From contig DVJB01000041.1 in assembly GCA_018710845.1 (NCBI GenBank), forward strand, positions 34,194 through 98,193: a stretch of DNA of 64,000 nt, read 5' to 3'. The position numbers were made by a program, and so were the translations under genes. This document shows, piece after piece, positions 43,901 through 52,728 of this stretch (positions are counted from its first letter, which is position 1; each line of letters starts with the position of its first letter). This DNA comes from Candidatus Onthomonas avicola. Lineage in GTDB: Bacteria; Bacillota; Clostridia; Oscillospirales; Oscillospiraceae. The notes under the pieces are model-generated. The model had not been told where the DNA came from. It was given only the letters and a program-made list of their open reading frames with translations, and ran no database searches.

Positions 43901-46175
43901 GAGCTGCCGGACAATCGTCTCCCATGTGGACGAGCTGGAGGCCTGGATGAACTGGCGCGGCCAGTGCCGGAGGGCGGAGAGCCTGGGGCTCAAGCCGTTT
44001 GTCTCCTGGTTTGCCACGCCGGGAGAGCACCGTGGGGCGGCGGCGCTCTTTCGCAAGAGCCTGTACCGCGCCCTGCTGCAGCTGGAGCTGGACTGGGTGC
44101 CGGAGCTGCGGCAGTTTTCCGCCCGGCAGCTGCGTGAGACGCTGCGGCAGTACGCCGGACTGCAGGAGCGCTTTGACCGGGCAACCTGCGCGGAGCTGCG
44201 CGCCCGGGCGATCGCGCGCCTGCCCGATTTTCCGCGGGAGGAGGCGCTCCAGGAGGAGCGCGGCCTGCTGCACTGGGTCAACCAGACTCCGGACTGCGAT
44301 ATCCCGCTCGACGAACTGATCGGCGGCCTACCGCAGGTGACGGCGCGGACCTTTGCCTGCGTGCTGGCCTCCCCGGCGGATGCGGTCCGGCTGTATACTG
44401 CCATGCCGCCGGAGGAGGGGGACGCGGACACAGTTTCCCCCGAACCGCCATTTGACTATGTCGTGCTCCTGGATGCGGAGAGCCTGCCCGCACCGGTGGG
44501 CCGTCTGGCCCTCGGGCTGGGGCGCACGGCTCTCCTCTGTGCCGGGGAGGGTGCGCTGCCGGACCGTGCGCTCCCAGCCGGTGAGAGTGTCTGGGACGCC
44601 TGCCGGGCGCTGGGCATGCCCTGCCTGACGCTGCGGCAGTGCTATCTGGCCCGTCCGGAGGGACTTTTGGAGCTGCAGAGGACCTTATACGGGGAGCCGA
44701 GTCTCCCGACGCCCGCCCCGCGGACGGCCTGCATCGCCTGTAAGACGGTGGTGGGCCGGCTGGAGGACGGCGTGAATTCGGCAGAGGCGGCGGTGGCGGC
44801 GGAGTATGCCGCCGAACGCGTCCGCGCCGGCGCCCGCTCCCTGGCGGTGGCGGCGCTGACCGCCCCGCAGGCCGGGCAGATCGCGGCCCTGCTGCGCCGC
44901 CTGGGCGAGGAGGACAAAGACCTCGCCCCGCGCCTGAGCGAGATTCCCGTCCTGCCGGTCCAGAATTTGGCCGGGGGTGGCTGGGAGGAGGTCGTGCTGT
45001 CCGTGACACTGGCCGCCGACCCATCCGGAAGCCTGGTCCCGGCCCGGGCGGTGCTGGATAGCTGGGAGAGCGCCGCGCCGCTGGCGCGCGCGGTGACCGC
45101 CGCGCGCCGCCGTCTGACCGTCTTTACCTCCCTCGACCGGGAGGAGGGCGCGCACTGGGACGGCCCTGCCGGCGTGCTCTTCCGCTTCCTGCGTGAGGCC
45201 GCGCAGGAGAGAGCGGAGGAGACTGAGACGGCGCTCTCTCCCCGAAACGAGGTGGAGCGCGGCCTCTGCCGTGCCCTGGAGGCGGCGGGCTATCACGCCG
45301 TGCCCGGTCCGGAGCCGGTCTCCGTCCAGGTGCGCCGGCCGGAGGACTCGGAGCCGTGGACGCTCGGCATCCTGCTCGACGGGGAGGCGTACGCCGCCGT
45401 GGCTGACACACGCACGCGGGAGCTGACGCAGACCATCCTCCTCCAGCGGCAGGGCTGGAACCTCTGCCGCGTGTGGACGATGGACTGGCTGCAAAACCGG
45501 GAGAAGGTGACGGAGCAGCTCGTGCGTCTGCTCGAGCTGCTCGCCCAGCGCGCCGCGGAGCCAGAACCGGAGCCGGGGCAGAAAACGCCTCCTGAGGCGG
45601 AGGAGCCGCCGCTCTACACCCCGGCCCACCTCAAGCTGATCCCCATCCGCCCGGGAGAGGTGGCCTCGCCCGCTTTTCGGGACCGCATTTACCGTGTGGC
45701 CGAGCAGGTGCTCGAGCAGGAGTCCCCCGTCTCGCAGGAGCAGCTGACCGACCGGCTGCTGATCGCCTTCACCCTGGACCACCGGGACGCGGAGCTGCGC
45801 CGGCACTGCGCCGCCCTCTGGCGGAAACTGGGCCTGCGCATGACGCGGGAGGAGGAGCAGAACTTTTTCTGGCGCACCGATCAGGACCCGGAGCGCTACC
45901 GCCTCTGGCGGCGCTCGGGGACGGGGGAGCACCGCCGCCGCCCGGAGGACGTCTCCTGTCAGGAGGCGGCCAACGCCGTCTGCGACGTGCTGCGCCGGGA
46001 GATCACGCTGACCGCCCGGGAGCTGATTGCCCGGACGGTGGTCTGCCTGGGCTACGCGCCCGGACAGGAGGCGGCGGTATCCTGCGCGGCGCGCGGACTG
46101 GAGTGCGCGCTCTATATGGGCCGCGTGCTGGAGACGCCGATCGGCAGCATTGCGCTCAACCCGCAGGTGCCCTGA
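40965..46175 (+). CDS. Giant SF1-helicase/DUF4011-DUF3320-like protein with degenerate ATPase and nuclease motifs
   Basis: 1736 aa; LLSGGIGTGKRQMAAALAVNAMSRGARTLILSQ; FDYVVLLDAESLP; LRQCYLARPEGLLELQRTLY; VLPVQNLAGGGWEEVVLS...RAVTAARRRLTVFTSL; REase-like LGILLDGEAYAAVADTRTRELTQTILLQRQGWNLCRVWTMDWL; C-terminal DUF3320-like RIYRVAEQVLEQESPVSQEQLTDRLLIAF. Confidence 0.75.
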   Translation: MQRESRQFIDWEQALEAVLRASGLCSFTRMELAVPLTVCPAEAMPSALTRGLPVVSGAAELSAQPCAVAACKDGGALEARLMRLDALSRAQGTGQGRQTLTLGRGRLRGPDGALTGPLLLYPARLERRAGGWVLLEAQERERCNLAALCLLPPECSAPSEGWSGYWNTLSEQLAAALDGSGWQWEDGLWLGLLPLWEMETAQTLDRPSPPGTLGALLAAGEPWPSETEPEQEDGEALLTPLPLDGVQTAALKRLNQGGHTLLSGGIGTGKRQMAAALAVNAMSRGARTLILSQREADREEVYDRLRELSLEPFCLRIPSQGDRRAAVLRQYNIAAQLHPEGDGEGFFTLSQQLERQAQRLDRSVAALHTPGKHGLSPFQLICRYLCEEETEGYLPLPEPMISHLDRDGLQNRLESAEALARAADALGEPSGHPLGLIWGSEYDPEQATRIPAAAGDLLEHIDALEEAGRQWCRLTGLELPERQEDWGRLCEGAGLLLEWRDYPASWASSTRIPLLTDAVVELEKRFERAGRLRAAIEARWEPAVFRLDAVALERQWHFLQEGWTLPSDPERERQLRLLLVQAESLLSGLEMAGRRWAKAVEIPLPTTRDSWERSYEVALELARWKEIPGEWGSCSSLQALLWDVGELIDHGKRAKECKEVLLRDWTEEFLHQDGAQLMERWQREGGSWGIGWLKRQTTVRAEVEPYCRCRLTADVLENGLRWLADYQEELRQCDEIYHRWERELSSVYHREDTVWLWLDSARQVASESHDWLAELTGSEDFLRRYGSSEEAVSAAVQLKESWEGARDVLGRLDVMIGRTGQPDSRDWLAERRGDCRRLQNLLKIRKRLQECSRAGEVSLGEIGQQLSLFAQYQQERRAIGELYDRWREELEGLFREEETDWEALHTMSIRAGNADEALAELTGDLGLRARLAGDAKAQDCARALSESYQAVREQSGQFARLVSAHLTGADGAWLPQLRESCRTIVSHVDELEAWMNWRGQCRRAESLGLKPFVSWFATPGEHRGAAALFRKSLYRALLQLELDWVPELRQFSARQLRETLRQYAGLQERFDRATCAELRARAIARLPDFPREEALQEERGLLHWVNQTPDCDIPLDELIGGLPQVTARTFACVLASPADAVRLYTAMPPEEGDADTVSPEPPFDYVVLLDAESLPAPVGRLALGLGRTALLCAGEGALPDRALPAGESVWDACRALGMPCLTLRQCYLARPEGLLELQRTLYGEPSLPTPAPRTACIACKTVVGRLEDGVNSAEAAVAAEYAAERVRAGARSLAVAALTAPQAGQIAALLRRLGEEDKDLAPRLSEIPVLPVQNLAGGGWEEVVLSVTLAADPSGSLVPARAVLDSWESAAPLARAVTAARRRLTVFTSLDREEGAHWDGPAGVLFRFLREAAQERAEETETALSPRNEVERGLCRALEAAGYHAVPGPEPVSVQVRRPEDSEPWTLGILLDGEAYAAVADTRTRELTQTILLQRQGWNLCRVWTMDWLQNREKVTEQLVRLLELLAQRAAEPEPEPGQKTPPEAEEPPLYTPAHLKLIPIRPGEVASPAFRDRIYRVAEQVLEQESPVSQEQLTDRLLIAFTLDHRDAELRRHCAALWRKLGLRMTREEEQNFFWRTDQDPERYRLWRRSGTGEHRRRPEDVSCQEAANAVCDVLRREITLTARELIARTVVCLGYAPGQEAAVSCAARGLECALYMGRVLETPIGSIALNPQVP

Positions 46176-46206
46176 CGCCGCGCGCGTCCGAGATAAAAGA
46201 AGAGAG

Positions 46207-46602
46207 ATGATGGATGTGACAGAGGTAGTGGCGGCCCTGATCGGCCGCGACGGCCAGTTTTTGATCTGCCAGCGCCCGGCGCACAAGGCCCGCGCGCTGC
46301 TGTGGGAGTTTGTAGGCGGAAAGGTGGAGCCGGGGGAGACCAAAGAGCAGGCGCTCGTGCGCGAGTGCCGGGAGGAGCTGGGCGTCACCGTGCGCGTGGG
46401 CGAGGTCTTCCTGGAGGTCACACACGCCTACCCAGATCTCACCGTACATCTGACCCTCTTCCGCGCGGCCATCACGGAGGGGACGCCCCTGCGCCTGGAG
46501 CACAATGACCTGCGCTGGATTACGGCGGCGGAGATCCCCCGGTACGACTTTTGCCCCGCCGACGAGGTGATTTTACAAAAGCTGATGGAGGAGTGGGCGT
46601 GA
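46207..46602 (+). CDS. NUDIX hydrolase, MutT-like
   Basis: Nudix box GGKVEPGETKEQALVRECREELGV. Confidence 0.94.
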   Translation: MMDVTEVVAALIGRDGQFLICQRPAHKARALLWEFVGGKVEPGETKEQALVRECREELGVTVRVGEVFLEVTHAYPDLTVHLTLFRAAITEGTPLRLEHNDLRWITAAEIPRYDFCPADEVILQKLMEEWA

Positions 46603-47192
46603 ACGACCGGTACATCGCCTTTGACGTGGAGACGCCCAACTGCGCCAACGACCGGATGAGCGCGATCGGCATCACCGTGCTCGACGGCGGGGAGATTGTG
46701 GAGGAGTACGCCACCCTGGTCAACCCGGAGACGAGGTTTGACCGGTTCAATATCGCGCTGACCGGCATCACGCCGGCGCAGGCCGCCGAAGCGCCCGCCT
46801 TTCCGGAGCTGTGGGCACAGATCGCCCCGCTGATGGCCAGCGGCACGCTGGCGGCGCACAACGCGCCTTTTGATCTCGCGGTGCTCGGCAAGTGCCTGCG
46901 CGATTACGGCATCCGCTGGCGGGCCTCCGTGCCCTATCTCTGTACCTGCCAGATGAGCCGCCGCCTGCTGCCCGAGCTGCCAAACCACCGGCTCAATACC
47001 CTGTGCGACAGATTTCATCTGGAGCTGGACCACCACCGCGCCGGCAGCGACAGCCATGCCTGCGGGGAGATCCTGCGCCGCTGCCTGGCGTGGACGGGCG
47101 ACCCAGCCCCCTTCCTGCGCACCTATGACCTGCTGGCGCTGCGCACGCTGCCGCGCCGCCGGACCGGAAGGGGAGGGAGACGCTATGGCTGA
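46599..47192 (+). CDS. DnaQ-like DEDD 3'-5' exonuclease
   Basis: YIAFDVETPN (Exo I), AAHNAPFDLAVL (Exo II), HRAGSDSHACGEI (Exo III, HxxxxD); GTG start overlapping the mutT-like stop. Confidence 0.9.
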   Translation: MNDRYIAFDVETPNCANDRMSAIGITVLDGGEIVEEYATLVNPETRFDRFNIALTGITPAQAAEAPAFPELWAQIAPLMASGTLAAHNAPFDLAVLGKCLRDYGIRWRASVPYLCTCQMSRRLLPELPNHRLNTLCDRFHLELDHHRAGSDSHACGEILRRCLAWTGDPAPFLRTYDLLALRTLPRRRTGRGGRRYG

Positions 47193-47868
47193 CCGGGACG
47201 GCGCAATCCCGGTCCTCTATCAGGACCGGCGGATTCTGGTCTGTCTGAAGCCGCCGGGCGTCTGCTCGGCCGACCAGCCGGGCGGCCTGCCCGACCGGCT
47301 GCGCGCCCAGCTGGGCGAAGAGGCAGCCTGCCTGCGCACGGTCCACCGGCTCGATCAGCCGGTCGGCGGCGTGATGGTGCTCGCCCGCTCGCGCGAGGCG
47401 GCCCGCCGCCTGTCCAGCCAGGTGGCCGGGCGGAGACTGGAAAAGGAGTACCTCGCGGTGCTCACCGGTGTTCCCGAGGAGCGGGAGGGCGTCCTGTGCG
47501 ACTGGCTGGGCTATGACCGGCGTCTGCGCCGCGCCTACCGGGCCGACGGGCCGGGACGGGAGGCGCGATGGGCGGAGCTGGCCTATCAGGTCCTCCAGGT
47601 GCGGGATGGGTTTGCGCTCGTGCGCGTACAGCTCCGGACCGGACGGACCCATCAGATTCGCGCCCAGTTTGCCGCCCGCGGCCTCCCGCTGGCGGGTGAC
47701 CAGAAATACGGCGCGCCGGAAACGGAGGGGACCGGCATCGGCCTGTGGTCCCGCCTTCTGGCCTTTGACCACCCGCAGACCGGCGAGCGGGTCTGCTTTA
47801 CGGCCATGCCGCCGCAGACGGAGCCGTGGAGCCGGTTTGACCTCGCACCGCTGCCCGGGACGCCGTGA
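47185..47868 (+). CDS. RluA-family pseudouridine synthase
   Basis: VHRLDQPVGGVMVLARSREAARRLSSQ (RLD motif), LRTGRTHQIRAQFAARGLPLAGDQKYG. Confidence 0.93.
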   Translation: MADRDGAIPVLYQDRRILVCLKPPGVCSADQPGGLPDRLRAQLGEEAACLRTVHRLDQPVGGVMVLARSREAARRLSSQVAGRRLEKEYLAVLTGVPEEREGVLCDWLGYDRRLRRAYRADGPGREARWAELAYQVLQVRDGFALVRVQLRTGRTHQIRAQFAARGLPLAGDQKYGAPETEGTGIGLWSRLLAFDHPQTGERVCFTAMPPQTEPWSRFDLAPLPGTP

Positions 47869-47882
47869 AGAAAAGGGGATAG

Positions 47883-47937
47883 AATGGGGGATGGAGTGCT
47901 GTGAGATCAGCGCCCCATCCCCCATTTTGCAGCTGCC
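47883..47937 (+). terminator. Intrinsic terminator after rluA-like gene
   Basis: AATGGGGGATGG...CCCATCCCCCATTTTG. Confidence 0.65.
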
Positions 47938-48017
47938 GTGCCAGAGAGAGCGGATAGACGCCCGTGTGCTTGCCAAACGCCGGAGAGGAGAGTATCATAA
48001 AAGGCAAATCTGCCCCT

Positions 48018-49439
48018 ATGCGGGGCGGTGGAGGAGAGGAGAGAGCGATCTTGGAGCGAGCGGGCGGAGATTTCACCCGGGGCAGCGTGGCCCGCAATAT
48101 CCTCGCGCAGGCGATCCCCCTGACGGTGGCGCAGCTGGTGCAGTGCCTGTACAACGTGGTGGACCGCATCTATATCGGCCATCTGCCCGGCGTGGGGACG
48201 GATGCCCTGACCGGCATCGGTCTGGTCTTCCCGGTGGTCACCTTTATCGGGGCCTTCACCATGTGGTACAGCAGCGGCGGCGCGCCGCTGTGTGCCATCG
48301 CCCGCGGCGCGGGCAAGACGGAGCGGGCGGAGCGGCTGCAGGGCAATACCCTGACACTCCAGCTGGTGACCTCGGTAGGGCTCATGGCGGTCTGCTATCT
48401 CTTTCAGCGGCCGGTGCTCTACGCCTTCGGCGCGAGCGACGCCACCTATTTTTATGCCGACCAGTACCTGACCATCTACCTGCTCGGCACGCCCTTTGCC
48501 ATGGTGAGCACCGGAATGAACCAGTTTATCAATGCCCAGGGCGAGCCCAGAATCGGGATGCTCACCACCGTGCTGGGCGCGGCGCTCAATATCATGCTTG
48601 ACCCCATCTTTATCTTTGCCTTTGATATGGGCGTGCCCGGCGCGGCCCTGGCGACCATCCTCTCTCAGCTCGTCTCGGCGGTCTGGGTGCTCCACTTTCT
48701 GCTCAGCCGGCGCAGTATTCTCCGCCTCTCGTGGGAGACGATGCGTCCGGACTGGCCCTTGATCAGAGAGATTCTCGCCCTCGGCGTCACCGGCTTTATC
48801 ATGCAGGCGACCAATTGCCTCTCCCAGGTGGTCTGCAACGTCGGCATGAAGCTCTACGCCGGCGCGCAGCGGGACCTCTACATCGGCATCATGACGGTGG
48901 TCAACTCCATCCGCGAGATCATTCAGCTCCCCGTCATCGGCATCACCAATGGCGCCCAGCCGGTGCTGGGCTACAACTACGGGGCGGGACAGTACCGTCG
49001 TGTGCGCCAGGGCATCCTCTTTATGTTCTTCTGCGGCCTGGCGTATACGGCGGTGGTCTGGGCCGCTGTCCTGCTCGAGCCGCGCTTTTTCCTCGGCATC
49101 TTCAGCAGCGACAGTGCCCTGGTGGAAAACGGCGTGCGCGGCGTGCGCATCTACTTCCTCGCGTTTTTGACGATGAATCTCCAGTATGCCGGACAGACCT
49201 CGTTTACCTCCCTCGGCAAGGCCAAGCGCGCGGTCTTCTTCTCCCTGTTTCGTAAGGTGGTCATCGTCCTGCCGCTGACGCTGCTGCTGCCGCGGTGGAT
49301 GGGCGTGGACGGGGTCTTTGCCGCCGAGCCCATCTCCAACGTGATCGGCGGGGGCGCCTGCTTCCTTACCATGATGCTCACGCTCTACCGCCCTCTCGGC
49401 CGCGCGGCGGCTGGGCAGGAGCCTCCCATCGGAAGATAA
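48018..49439 (+). CDS. MATE-family efflux transporter
   Basis: FTRGSVARNILAQAIPLTVAQLVQCLYNVVDRIYIGHLPGVGTDALTGIGLVFP, GAQPVLGYNYGAGQYRRVRQG; start uncertain. Confidence 0.93.
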   Translation: MRGGGGEERAILERAGGDFTRGSVARNILAQAIPLTVAQLVQCLYNVVDRIYIGHLPGVGTDALTGIGLVFPVVTFIGAFTMWYSSGGAPLCAIARGAGKTERAERLQGNTLTLQLVTSVGLMAVCYLFQRPVLYAFGASDATYFYADQYLTIYLLGTPFAMVSTGMNQFINAQGEPRIGMLTTVLGAALNIMLDPIFIFAFDMGVPGAALATILSQLVSAVWVLHFLLSRRSILRLSWETMRPDWPLIREILALGVTGFIMQATNCLSQVVCNVGMKLYAGAQRDLYIGIMTVVNSIREIIQLPVIGITNGAQPVLGYNYGAGQYRRVRQGILFMFFCGLAYTAVVWAAVLLEPRFFLGIFSSDSALVENGVRGVRIYFLAFLTMNLQYAGQTSFTSLGKAKRAVFFSLFRKVVIVLPLTLLLPRWMGVDGVFAAEPISNVIGGGACFLTMMLTLYRPLGRAAAGQEPPIGR

Positions 49440-49445
49440 TATATA

Positions 49446-49497
49446 ACGGCCCGCCCGGAGACCTGTGCCTCCGAGCGGGCCGGCTTGTTTTTTTGTG
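49446..49497 (+). terminator. Intrinsic terminator after MATE gene
   Basis: GGCCCGCCCGGAG...CTCCGAGCGGGCC followed by GGCTTGTTTTTTTG. Confidence 0.8.
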
Positions 49498-49505
49498 CTC
49501 TGCGG

Positions 49506-50483
49506 TCAGAAACCGTCCAGCAGGAACGCTCCAGCCTGCTCCATCGCCTGTTCCGCCTTTTTGATGGGAAACATCTGGAAGACATGCCAGAGGTTTTCCC
49601 ACTCCTCCAGCCGGCACAGGACGCCCGCGTCCAGCATCCGGCGGCGCAGCCGGGTGGCGTCGGAGCGCAGAATCTCATGGCTGCCCACCTGAATCAGGGT
49701 GGGCGGAAAGCCGGAGAAATCGGCAAACAGGGGAGAGAGATGCGCGTCGCGCAGGTTGCGGCCCGCGGCGTAGGCGTGCCGCACGGCGTGGATATAGTTT
49801 GCGGTGAGCATGGGGTCCAGGTCGCGGCAGAGGGCATAGCTCTCCCCGGTGCAGGTCATATCCGTCCAGGGGGAGAAGAGAGCCAGCCGCCGCGGCAGCC
49901 GCCGCCCGGCCTCTCGCAGGCGCAGCGTGAGCACCAGGGCGAGATTTCCCCCCGCCGAGTCCCCCAGCACCGCCGTGTCGCGCGCCCCGTAGCCGAGGCG
50001 CATCAGATAGTCCCAGGCGTGCAGCGCGTCCTCCACCGCGGCGGGATAGGGGTGTTCCGGCGCGAGACGGTAGGCGAAGCAGAGCACCGCGTGCCCCGTC
50101 ACCTGCGCCGTCTTGGAGGCCAGAATCCGCGAGTACTGCAGCGTTCCCGCCGTATAACCGCCCCCGTGGCAGTAGAGGACCACGCGGTTTGGGTCATGCC
50201 CGCGCTCCGGGCGGACCCAGGCCATCGGCAGCCCCTCGTGCTCAAACGGCTCCCAGCTCAGCCCGAGCGTCGGGGAGACGAGCCGGCCGAGCAGCTCGTG
50301 CCCCCGGCGCTGCCGCTCCAGGTCCTTTGCGTCCATGGAGTCGGGCGAGGCGGCGGAGTGGACCGCCCGCAGGGCGTCCATCATCGCAGATGTCCGCTTT
50401 TCCTCCGACATGGCCTCTGACATCGCGCCCGATACGGCGGAGAGCAGCTTTTTCGGCTTGGAGAGCGTTCTGTTTTCCTTCAT
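49506..50483 (-). CDS. HSL-family alpha/beta-hydrolase (esterase)
   Basis: YCHGGGYTAGT (HGGG oxyanion), VLGDSAGGNLAL (GDSAG), SPWTDMT; start inferred at 50483. Confidence 0.92.
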   Translation of the reverse strand: MKENRTLSKPKKLLSAVSGAMSEAMSEEKRTSAMMDALRAVHSAASPDSMDAKDLERQRRGHELLGRLVSPTLGLSWEPFEHEGLPMAWVRPERGHDPNRVVLYCHGGGYTAGTLQYSRILASKTAQVTGHAVLCFAYRLAPEHPYPAAVEDALHAWDYLMRLGYGARDTAVLGDSAGGNLALVLTLRLREAGRRLPRRLALFSPWTDMTCTGESYALCRDLDPMLTANYIHAVRHAYAAGRNLRDAHLSPLFADFSGFPPTLIQVGSHEILRSDATRLRRRMLDAGVLCRLEEWENLWHVFQMFPIKKAEQAMEQAGAFLLDGF

Positions 50484-50633
50484 GGGGAACCTGCCTTTCC
50501 GGCCGGCCGGGCAGGAGCCGCGGCGGCCGCCTTTCCAATTTTTGTAACTTTTTTTCCGGTTTGCTTGCAGTGGGCCGCCGCTGGTGGTAAAGTAAAGAGA
50601 ACAGGACGACTGGGACAGGCGGGAGGTGCGCAG

Positions 50634-51917
50634 ATGGCCGAGCGGGCAAAACGGGATTGGTACAATCTGGATAACGCGGCCGTGCTCTACTCCGCCATCC
50701 AGCGGCACGATTACTCCGCCGTCTACCGCTTCTCCGCCGTCATGGCGCAGGAGGTGGACCCGGAGGCCCTCCAACGGGCGATTGACCGGACGATGCCGCG
50801 CTTTCCCAGCTTCTGCGTGACCATCCGTCGCGGGCTGTTCTGGTACTATTTTGAGCCGCTGCGCGCGCCCGGTCCCTACCTGGCGGAGGATATCCAGAAT
50901 CCCTGCCAGCCCATCCGGTTTGACGAGCAGGAGGGCTGGCTGGTGCGCTTTTTCTATTACCGGCGCCGCATCTCCATGGAGGTGTTCCACGCGCTGGCGG
51001 ACGGCTATGGGGCGCTCACCCTCCTGCGCACGCTGCTGGCGGTCTATCTGCGTGAGCTGGGGCACGAGATTCCCAATACCGGCGGCGTCCTCGACGTGGA
51101 CGCGCCGCCGGACCCGGAGGAGCAGGAGGACGCCTACGCCCGCTATGCCACCTCCCGTGTCAAGCGGGGGATGTCGGAGCCGGTGGCCTATCAGAACCTC
51201 GGGACCCCGGAACCATATTATACCCTGAATGTCACCATGGGGCTCCTACCGCTTGACCGCCTGCGCGAGACGGCGAAGCGCTACGGCGCGTCGCTGACGG
51301 AGTATCTGGCGGCCGTGCTGATTCAGTCCATCATGGCCCGGCAGCGGCGCCAGAACTACCGGCGGGAGCGGCAGGTGGCGCTGGCGGTGCCCATCAATCT
51401 CCGGCCGTATTTTCCCTCCCGGACGCTGCGCAATTTTATTCTGACGGTCCGTCCCTTCATCGACCCGGAGCTGGGGGAGTATACCTTTCCGGAGATCGTC
51501 CGGCAGGTGCACCATATCATGCGCCTGCACCTCACCCGACAGGAGATGCAGGCGGTCATCACCCGAAACGTCGCCCTGCAGCATCTGCTGCCGCTGCAGC
51601 TGCTGCCCATCGGGGTGAAGAACATGGCCATGTCGCTCAGCTACGCGCTGGTAGGGGACCGGCCCTATTCCGCCACCCTCACCAACCCGGGCGCTTTTTC
51701 CGTGCCGGAGGAGATGGAGCACCACATCGAGCGGATGGAGGTCATCCTCGGCCAGGCGTACACGCCGCGGGTGAGCTGCGCCGCCATCAGCTACCGCAAC
51801 ACGATGGAGATCACCTTTGCCGGCACCGTCAGGGAGAGCGAGGTGGAGCGGGATTTCTTCCGCCACTTCGTGCGAGAGGGAATCCCGGTCAAGGTGATCT
51901 CCAACCGGGAGAACTGA
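50634..51917 (+). CDS. Condensation-domain-like / alcohol acetyltransferase family protein
   Basis: MEVFHALADGYGALTLLRTLL (HxxxDG), TEYLAAVLIQSIM, LAVPINLRPYFPSRTLRNF. Confidence 0.82.
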   Translation: MAERAKRDWYNLDNAAVLYSAIQRHDYSAVYRFSAVMAQEVDPEALQRAIDRTMPRFPSFCVTIRRGLFWYYFEPLRAPGPYLAEDIQNPCQPIRFDEQEGWLVRFFYYRRRISMEVFHALADGYGALTLLRTLLAVYLRELGHEIPNTGGVLDVDAPPDPEEQEDAYARYATSRVKRGMSEPVAYQNLGTPEPYYTLNVTMGLLPLDRLRETAKRYGASLTEYLAAVLIQSIMARQRRQNYRRERQVALAVPINLRPYFPSRTLRNFILTVRPFIDPELGEYTFPEIVRQVHHIMRLHLTRQEMQAVITRNVALQHLLPLQLLPIGVKNMAMSLSYALVGDRPYSATLTNPGAFSVPEEMEHHIERMEVILGQAYTPRVSCAAISYRNTMEITFAGTVRESEVERDFFRHFVREGIPVKVISNREN

Positions 51918-51951
51918 CTGCCGGGCTGTCCGTGCCCGGCGCCGATGGGAG

Positions 51952-52662
51952 GTGTCTGTCATATCCTACTGTGTCAACTGCGGAGTGGAGCTGGACCCCA
52001 CTGCCCGCTCCTGTCCCCTGTGCCACACGCCGGTGGTGAATCCAGCCCAGCCGGTGCGGGAGGACCTGCCCACGCCTTTTCCCACCGAGCGGCAGGAGGT
52101 GCCGCCCATCAGCCCGCGGGAAAGTATCCTGCTCTGCTCGAGCGTGCTCGGCGTTGTGTCTGTCTGCTGCGGGCTGCTCAACTTGCTTTTCCTACGCACC
52201 GCGCCGTGGTCGCTCTATGTGATCGGGGCCTGCGCGATGCTGTGGGTGTGGATTGTGCTGCCGCAGGTGGCCTCCGGTCTGCCGGTCTGGGGCGGTATCC
52301 TCGCCGACGCCGGCGCGGTGGCGGGCTATGTGGCCGTCATCGCCGCGCTCTCGGACGGCTGGAGCTGGTATTTTGCCTTGGCACTGCCGGTTGTGGCCAT
52401 CCTGGCCGCGCTGGCCTGTCTGTATTGGCTGGCCGTACGGCGCGGGAGGTCCTATCTCTCCCGGATCAATCTGGCGCTGGGCAGCATGGGCGTGTTCCTG
52501 CTGCTGCTCGAGCTGCTGATTGACCTCTTTCTGACCGGGACCTACCAGCCAACCTGGTCGGTGGTGGCGGCGGCCATTCTGACCGTGCTGCTGCTCCTGC
52601 TGCTGGTGGTGCGCTTTGACCCCGAGCTGCGCGAGCGGGTGCGCAAGCGATTCCACTTCTAG
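51952..52662 (+). CDS. Zinc-ribbon polytopic membrane protein (DUF6320-like)
   Basis: YCVNCGVELDPTARSCPLCHTPVVNP followed by about 6 TM helices. Confidence 0.75.
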   Translation: MSVISYCVNCGVELDPTARSCPLCHTPVVNPAQPVREDLPTPFPTERQEVPPISPRESILLCSSVLGVVSVCCGLLNLLFLRTAPWSLYVIGACAMLWVWIVLPQVASGLPVWGGILADAGAVAGYVAVIAALSDGWSWYFALALPVVAILAALACLYWLAVRRGRSYLSRINLALGSMGVFLLLLELLIDLFLTGTYQPTWSVVAAAILTVLLLLLLVVRFDPELRERVRKRFHF

Positions 52663-52728
52663 GATCCGTCTGAAAACAGGAATGGTCTGCCAAGAGGGAT
52701 TTTTGGCGGACAGGGGGCAAGGTCTCGC

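Noticed and set aside
42603-44273. 556-aa minus-strand ORF inside the giant helicase-like gene
   Set aside because: Shadow ORF with Leu/Gln/Arg-rich composition and no motif; plus-strand frame continuous for 1736 aa.
40965-46175. Calling the giant protein an active anti-phage helicase-nuclease
   Set aside because: All ATPase and nuclease motifs I can align look substituted and neighbours are not defence genes, so only a degenerate relative is claimed.
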